Positions 14,578 through 18,388 of a DNA stretch of 18,388 nt are shown here, one piece after another. Position 1 is the first letter of the stretch. The number at the start of each line of letters is the position of its first letter. The position numbers and the translations under genes are program-made. The notes beneath the pieces were generated by a model. That model searched no databases and was not told the origin of the DNA. It worked only from the letters and a program-made list of their open reading frames with translations. This stretch comes from Flavobacteriales bacterium (GTDB taxonomy: Bacteria; Bacteroidota; Bacteroidia; Flavobacteriales; Flavobacteriaceae): contig JALVKK010000004.1 in NCBI GenBank assembly GCA_027033875.1, positions 1 to 18,388 of the forward strand, given 5' to 3'.

Positions 14578-14937
14578 ATGGAAACAACAAGACAAAAACG
14601 CATAGCCAAGATAATTCAAATGGATTTGGCTGAAATATTACAAGGAGAAGTTCGTAAAGGCGGTATCAAAAATTTGATTATTACCGTATCAAAGGTACAT
14701 GTAACACCGGATTTGAATTTGGCAAAAGTATATGTCAGTATCTTTCCGTCTGACAAAGCGGAAGACTTACTCAATGCTTTGCAAAGCAATGCCAAACTGA
14801 TCAAACACGATGTAGCACAACGCGTGCGACACCAATTGCGCAAAATGCCCGATTTGTTGTTTTTTAGAGATGATTCGTTGGATTATATTGAAAAAATTGA
14901 CGAAGAACTTAATAAAGGTCGTAATCCGATTGATTAA
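14578..14937 (+). CDS. rbfA: Ribosome-binding factor A
   Basis: RbfA binds the 30S subunit during late 16S rRNA maturation. The 119-aa product starts METTRQKRIAKIIQMDLAEIL and shows the KH-like fold pattern: GIKNLIITVSKVHVTPDLNLAKVYVS, then the Ala-containing helix-kink region LLNALQSNAKLIKHDVAQRV, and HQLRKMPDLLFFRDDSLDY near the end. The frame is open to 14527, but those 17 extra residues are encoded by the repeat module that holds the promoter, so ATG 14578 is chosen. The permease gene follows after 11 nt, which suggests one transcript. Confidence 0.95.
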   Translation: METTRQKRIAKIIQMDLAEILQGEVRKGGIKNLIITVSKVHVTPDLNLAKVYVSIFPSDKAEDLLNALQSNAKLIKHDVAQRVRHQLRKMPDLLFFRDDSLDYIEKIDEELNKGRNPID

Positions 14938-14948
14938 AATTTTTTATT

Positions 14949-16136
14949 TTGAATTATATCCGTTATATTTCACAGAGATATTTGTTTTCAAAAAGCGGCA
15001 ATAATGCTATTAATATTATTGTCAAGATTGCTTCTTTTGGCGTTTTGATGGTATCGGCGGCTTTTATTATTGTATTATCAGGATTTTCGGGTATTCGTAC
15101 TTTTAATGTCAATCTGATTAAAATGACGGATCCCGATTTAAAAATCACTCCCAAAAAAGGAAAGAGTTTTGTTGCGGATACCAATTTATTTGATTTTTTA
15201 AAACAGGATAAAGACGTAATAAATTTTGCCAAAGTTGTTGAAGAAAAAGTTTTTATCAATTACAATAACAAACAAAAAATAGCCAAAATTAAAGGTGTAG
15301 ATAGTAATTATTACAAAGTTATTGACTTGGATTCGACTTTAATAGCCGGTCATTTGCCGCAATCCGGAAGTGTTGAAATGTTGTTGGGCGTGTCTTTGGC
15401 AAATGATTTGTCGTTTATGTTGTCCGGTAATTTGGAAATGATTCAGTTGTTGGTGCCCAAACCCGGCAAAGGATTCATTACCGACCCGCGTAAGGCTTTT
15501 TATGAAAAATATTTTATGCCCGTAGGTATTTTTCAAACCACTACCGACCATGATCAGGTTTATCTTTACACGACTTTGCCGGCGGCACAACAATTATTAA
15601 ATTATCGTTCGCAACAAATATCAAGTATCGAAATAAAAGTAAAATCAGGACAAATTGCCGGTTTGCAAAAACGTCTGCAACAAAAATTCGGAGATAAACT
15701 GATTATCCGAAACCGCAGGCAACTCAACAAGTTACTTTACAAAATGCTCAATACCGAAAATTTAATGGTCTATTTTATTTTTGCTTTGATTTTGCTTTTG
15801 GCTTTGTTTAATATAGTCGGGACGATTATCATGATTATTATCGACAAAAAAGACAATATAAATACATTGCGGGTTTTAGGCTTAGACCGGTCGGAAATAA
15901 GGAAAATATTTATGATACAGGGCTTGGGTATGACGGTTTTGAGCGGACTTGCCGGATTGATACTAGGATTGATATTGATAGGATTTCAAAAGTTTCGACC
16001 TTTTTTATTTATTCCACAGACTGATATGGCTTATCCGGTGGAGTTTCATTGGTCAAATGTACTGTATGTTTTGTTGACCATTATATTTATGGGAACTTTT
16101 GCCACTTTGGTCGGTATATCAAAAATTGAGAAGTGA
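14949..16136 (+). CDS. FtsX-like permease of the LolC/LolE family
   Basis: This is an inner-membrane subunit of a type VII ABC (MacB/Lol) system. Family members extract lipoproteins from the inner membrane or do mechanical work in the periplasm. The 395-aa product begins NYIRYISQRYLFSKSGNNAINI, the usual N-terminus of these proteins. TM1 is about residues 22-48. A periplasmic domain of about 220 residues follows, and then three TM segments near 272-298, 322-345 and 368-390, with the cytoplasmic segment KKDNINTLRVLGLDRSEIRKIF between TM2 and TM3. The start is TTG at 14949, because no ATG or GTG fits the conserved N-terminus. Eleven nt separate it from rbfA. No matching ATPase (LolD) is in the window. 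The exact substrate is not shown by the sequence. Confidence 0.88.
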   Translation: MNYIRYISQRYLFSKSGNNAINIIVKIASFGVLMVSAAFIIVLSGFSGIRTFNVNLIKMTDPDLKITPKKGKSFVADTNLFDFLKQDKDVINFAKVVEEKVFINYNNKQKIAKIKGVDSNYYKVIDLDSTLIAGHLPQSGSVEMLLGVSLANDLSFMLSGNLEMIQLLVPKPGKGFITDPRKAFYEKYFMPVGIFQTTTDHDQVYLYTTLPAAQQLLNYRSQQISSIEIKVKSGQIAGLQKRLQQKFGDKLIIRNRRQLNKLLYKMLNTENLMVYFIFALILLLALFNIVGTIIMIIIDKKDNINTLRVLGLDRSEIRKIFMIQGLGMTVLSGLAGLILGLILIGFQKFRPFLFIPQTDMAYPVEFHWSNVLYVLLTIIFMGTFATLVGISKIEK

Positions 16137-16139
16137 TTA

Positions 16140-16528
16140 TTAGTGGAAAGCGACAAAGCGATAAAGTGCGAAGTGCGGATTTTTTAGTGGAAAGTGCCAA
16201 GTGCGAAGTGGAAAGCGGTAAAGTGTGTTTTTTTAGTGCCAAGTGGATACTTCGACAAGCTCAGTAACCGAAGCGACAAAGTGCGATAGCCGATAAGAGA
16301 TAAGGGATAAGGGATAATTTGAAGCAGAATCAAAGGTGGCTGAGTGTCCCGACTTTCGTCGGGATGTACCGAAGCCCCGACATCCAATACCCGACATCGG
16401 ACATCTGACCCCCGGCATCTAACACAAGACATCCGGAACCGGACATCTATCAAAAACAATCATTATTAACAAAATACGCTATGAACCTAAAACGCACTCG
16501 GCACTTTTTTACTCGGCACTCGGCACTA
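16140..16528. repeat. Patchwork of tandem sequence words between the permease gene and rimO
   Basis: No gene is seen here. The left part (16140-16250) repeats variants of AAGTGCGAAGTG, AGTGCCAAGTG and GAAAGCGACAAAG, with two TTTTTTAGTG junctions. The middle has CTTCGACAAGCTCAGTAACC (16250-16269), GATAAGGGATAAGGGATAA, and a TCCCGAC-TTTC-GTCGGGA hairpin (16347-16364). Then come variants of CCGACATC and GGACATCTGAC (16375-16447). The right part (16493-16528) repeats ACTCGGCACT, which on the minus strand reads AGTGCCGAGT, the mirror of the left-hand words. Confidence 0.7.
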
Positions 16529-16656
16529 AAATAACCAAATAACCAAATAACCAAATAACCATATCACCATATCACCATATCACCATATCACCAAATAACC
16601 AAATAACCATATCACCATATCACCATATCACCATATCACCATATCACCAAATAACC
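16529..16656. repeat. Two-letter array of 8-bp units before rimO
   Basis: Sixteen perfect 8-bp units lie in unbroken register. There are two unit types, A = AAATAACC and B = ATATCACC, in the order AAAA BBBB AA BBBBB A. The array is followed by the 8-nt segment AAAAATTA and then the rimO ATG. It replaces the usual promoter and leader region, and no TAnnTTTG element is seen between it and the gene. Confidence 0.9.
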
Positions 16657-16664
16657 AAAAATTA

Positions 16665-17972
16665 ATGAAAGTAAAAACAATCGATAAAAAAATAAATATC
16701 ATCACTTTGGGGTGTTCCAAAAACGTGTATGACAGCGAAAATTTGATGGGACAATTGGCTTACAATGGTTACGATGTCAGTCACAATGCCGATTCGGGCG
16801 ATATTGTTATTATCAATACTTGCGGTTTTATTCGTGATGCCAAACAAGAATCCATAGATACGATTTTGGCAGCTATCAATGATAAAGAAGCCGGTTATAT
16901 AGAAAAAGTATATGTAACAGGTTGTTTGAGTGAACGCTACAAAGAAGTTTTGCCTAAAGAAATTCCCGAAGTCGATCAGTATTTCGGGACACATGATATG
17001 ATTGAACTGCTCAAAACTTTTAATGTCGATTACAAACACGAGTTGATTGGCGAACGACAATTGACCACGCCTTCACATTATGCCTATTTAAAAATTTCCG
17101 AGGGTTGCGACCGTAGTTGTTCGTTTTGTGCCATTCCCATGATTCGCGGCAAACATATATCACGCAGTATCGAAAGCTTGGTATTGGAGGCAGAAAAATT
17201 AGCGACAAAAGGCGTCAAAGAATTAATTCTCATTGCACAAGATTTGACTTTTTACGGTTTAGACCTTTACGGAGAACGCCGTTTAAATGATTTACTCAAA
17301 GCATTGGTCAAAATAGAAGGAATTGAATGGATACGCTTACATTATGCTTTCCCGACGGGTTTTCCCGAAGAAGTGATTGAGACCATTGCCCGCGAGAATA
17401 AAATCTGTAAATATATGGATATACCTTTACAACATATCAACAACGATATTCTCCAATCGATGCGACGGGGACATACGCGACAAAAAACCGAAGATTTGAT
17501 CGGCAAAATGCGACAACTAATTCCCGATGTGGCTCTCCGTACCACTTTGATTGTCGGATATCCGGGTGAAACCGAAGAAAAATTTGAAGAACTTAAACAA
17601 TGGGTTGCCGAAACCAAGTTTGACCGGTTGGGCGTTTTTGCTTACTCTCATGAAGAAAACACGCATGCCGGTATGCTGACAGATGATGTACACGAAGATG
17701 TCAAGCAACAGCGAGTAGAAGAAATTATGGAACTGCAACACCAAATTTCGCTGGAGAAAAATCAATCAAAAGTCGGTAAAGTATATAAATGTTTGTTTGA
17801 TAGAAAAGAAGGCGATTTTTATATAGGCAGAACCGAATACGATAGTCCGGAAGTAGATAACGAAGTGCGGGTGGATAGTGCAAAATATTATATAGAACCG
17901 GGTAAATTTATTAATATAATAATTACAGATGCCGATGCGTTTGATTTGTATGGCGAGCCGGTGAAAAGTTAA
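16665..17972 (+). CDS. rimO: Ribosomal protein S12 methylthiotransferase RimO
   Basis: RimO is a radical-SAM enzyme that adds a methylthio group to a conserved Asp of ribosomal protein uS12. The 435-aa product has the N-terminal UPF0004 domain with cluster cysteines Cys17 (TLGCSKN), Cys53 (NTCGFI) and Cys87 (TGCLSE). The radical-SAM motif CxxxCxxC is Cys148, Cys152 and Cys155 (EGCDRSCSFCAIPMIRG). Later come YMDIPLQHIN, RTTLIVGYPGE and FDRLGVFAYSHEENT. A C-terminal TRAM domain binds substrate. The GCSKN and AYSHEE signatures separate it from MiaB. All cluster ligands are present. The start ATG comes 8 nt after an 8-bp repeat array, and the stop is followed at once by a 9-bp repeat array, so the gene is bracketed by repeats. 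Confidence 0.96.
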   Translation: MKVKTIDKKINIITLGCSKNVYDSENLMGQLAYNGYDVSHNADSGDIVIINTCGFIRDAKQESIDTILAAINDKEAGYIEKVYVTGCLSERYKEVLPKEIPEVDQYFGTHDMIELLKTFNVDYKHELIGERQLTTPSHYAYLKISEGCDRSCSFCAIPMIRGKHISRSIESLVLEAEKLATKGVKELILIAQDLTFYGLDLYGERRLNDLLKALVKIEGIEWIRLHYAFPTGFPEEVIETIARENKICKYMDIPLQHINNDILQSMRRGHTRQKTEDLIGKMRQLIPDVALRTTLIVGYPGETEEKFEELKQWVAETKFDRLGVFAYSHEENTHAGMLTDDVHEDVKQQRVEEIMELQHQISLEKNQSKVGKVYKCLFDRKEGDFYIGRTEYDSPEVDNEVRVDSAKYYIEPGKFINIIITDADAFDLYGEPVKS

Positions 17973-17973
17973 A

Positions 17974-18099
17974 TGTTCGTAAAGTTCATAATGTTCATAA
18001 AGTTCATAATGTTCATAAAGTTTATAATGTTCATAAAGTTCATAAAGTTCATAATGTTTGTAATGTTCATAAAGTTTATAATGTTCGTAACGTTCATAA
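17974..18099. repeat. Tandem array of 14 nine-bp units after rimO
   Basis: Fourteen units of NGTTCATAA follow the rimO stop codon with only one base between. The first base of a unit is A, T or C. A few units have T or G substitutions (GTTTATAA, GTTCGTAA, GTTTGTAA). The register is unbroken. The minus strand of this array is open in one frame because 9 is a multiple of 3, but it does not look like a gene. Confidence 0.9.
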
Positions 18100-18106
18100 C
18101 GTTGTA

Positions 18107-18129
18107 GAGACGCACAGGTTGTGCGTCTC
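18107..18129. repeat. Short palindromic repeat (GAGACGCAC ... GTGCGTCTC)
   Basis: A 9-bp perfect inverted repeat (18107-18115 against 18121-18129) with a 5-nt loop, preceded by GTA. It is a longer relative of the palindrome at 132-151. No T-run follows, so it is a poor terminator, although its position after rimO would allow it to mark the 3' end. Confidence 0.6.
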
Positions 18130-18152
18130 ATATTAAACAATAAAAAACACCA

Positions 18153-18388
18153 TTAAACCCCGTAGAGGCTATGTGTCATTTCAGATTTTCGATTTTCGAT
18201 TTCAGGTTTTATTGAGCGCCTTTAGGTGCGTCCTGTTAGTAGATTAACAATAAGAAATTCCATTGAGCGCCTTTAGGTGCGTCCTGTTAGTAGCTGAAAT
18301 AATAAGAGAATGCCATTGAGCGCCGTAGGTGCGACACCTTTGTAACGTAATCAATAAAGAAAACACCTCTGAGCCTCGTAGAGGCGAC
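18153..18388. repeat. Evenly spaced hairpin-repeat array, cut by the window edge
   Basis: Five units begin at 18153, 18212, 18263, 18316 and 18369, 51-59 nt apart. Each opens with TTGAGC or a close variant and forms a 5-bp mini-hairpin with a 3-4 nt loop: GCGCC-TTTA-GGTGC in units 2 and 3, GCGCC-GTA-GGTGC in unit 4, and GCCTC-GTA-GAGGC in unit 5. Unit 1 (CCCC-GTA-GAGG) is imperfect. Units 2-4 then carry CCTGTTAGTAG or ACCTTTGTAAC and an A-rich tail with AATAAGA or AATAAAGA. Units 2 and 3 share their first 31 nt exactly. No gene is seen in this stretch. Confidence 0.75.

Noticed and set aside
16184..16459. Minus-strand frame of 91 codons rich in MSCVRCRGSDVRCRVLDVG
   Set aside because: It is a translation of the tandem CCGACATC words and has no promoter or family resemblance.
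17766..18140. Minus-strand frame of 124 codons with YEHYKLYEHYELYEH repeats
   Set aside because: The repeats are simply the 9-bp array translated, since its period is a multiple of 3. The rest is antisense to the conserved 3' end of rimO, and no promoter is seen.
18153..18388. CRISPR array
   Set aside because: The spacers are related to each other and A-rich, the repeats vary between units, the conserved hairpin core is very short, and no cas gene is in view.

Overview
The window looks like chromosomal DNA of a Bacteroidota, probably flavobacterium-like, bacterium. The supporting signs are AT-rich DNA, repeated matches to the Bacteroidota sigma factor consensus (TTG, a 17-23 nt spacer, then TAnnTTTG), A-rich start regions with no clear Shine-Dalgarno sequences, and two secreted proteins with type IX secretion (T9SS) sorting domains (one type B, one type A). 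No phage, insertion sequence, CRISPR array or defence system is visible.

Layout. Positions 1-900 hold no large gene. They do hold a candidate 42-residue basic protein on the minus strand with its own promoter and terminator, plus a cluster of hairpins. Then come a class III aminotransferase (902-2095), an ABC ATPase and permease pair with overlapping stop and start (2222-3954), a large T9SS type B protein with a PKD domain (4015-6675), uvrB (6745-8751), a lytic transglycosylase (8796-9704), a T9SS type A protein with two fibronectin III domains (9899-12055) and an aldehyde dehydrogenase (12201-13634), all on the plus strand. A minus-strand block follows: two identical tRNA-Glu genes and rpsT, read from 14245 down to 13658. 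The plus strand resumes with rbfA, a LolC/E-like permease and rimO (14578-17972).

Several genes serve translation: tRNA-Glu x2, rpsT, rbfA, rimO and possibly the small basic protein. uvrB is DNA repair. The lytic transglycosylase and the ABC systems act at the envelope, and the two T9SS cargo proteins are surface or secreted products.

The coding content is mostly ordinary. The unusual part is the intergenic DNA from about 14280 onward. It is built of repeated short 'words': a duplicated promoter module in front of rbfA, a patchwork of tandem words with inverted symmetry before rimO, a two-letter array of 8-bp units ending 8 nt before the rimO start codon, a 9-bp array right after the rimO stop, and an evenly spaced (51-59 nt) series of small hairpins running off the right edge. 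Smaller pieces of the same vocabulary occur near 130 and 2110.
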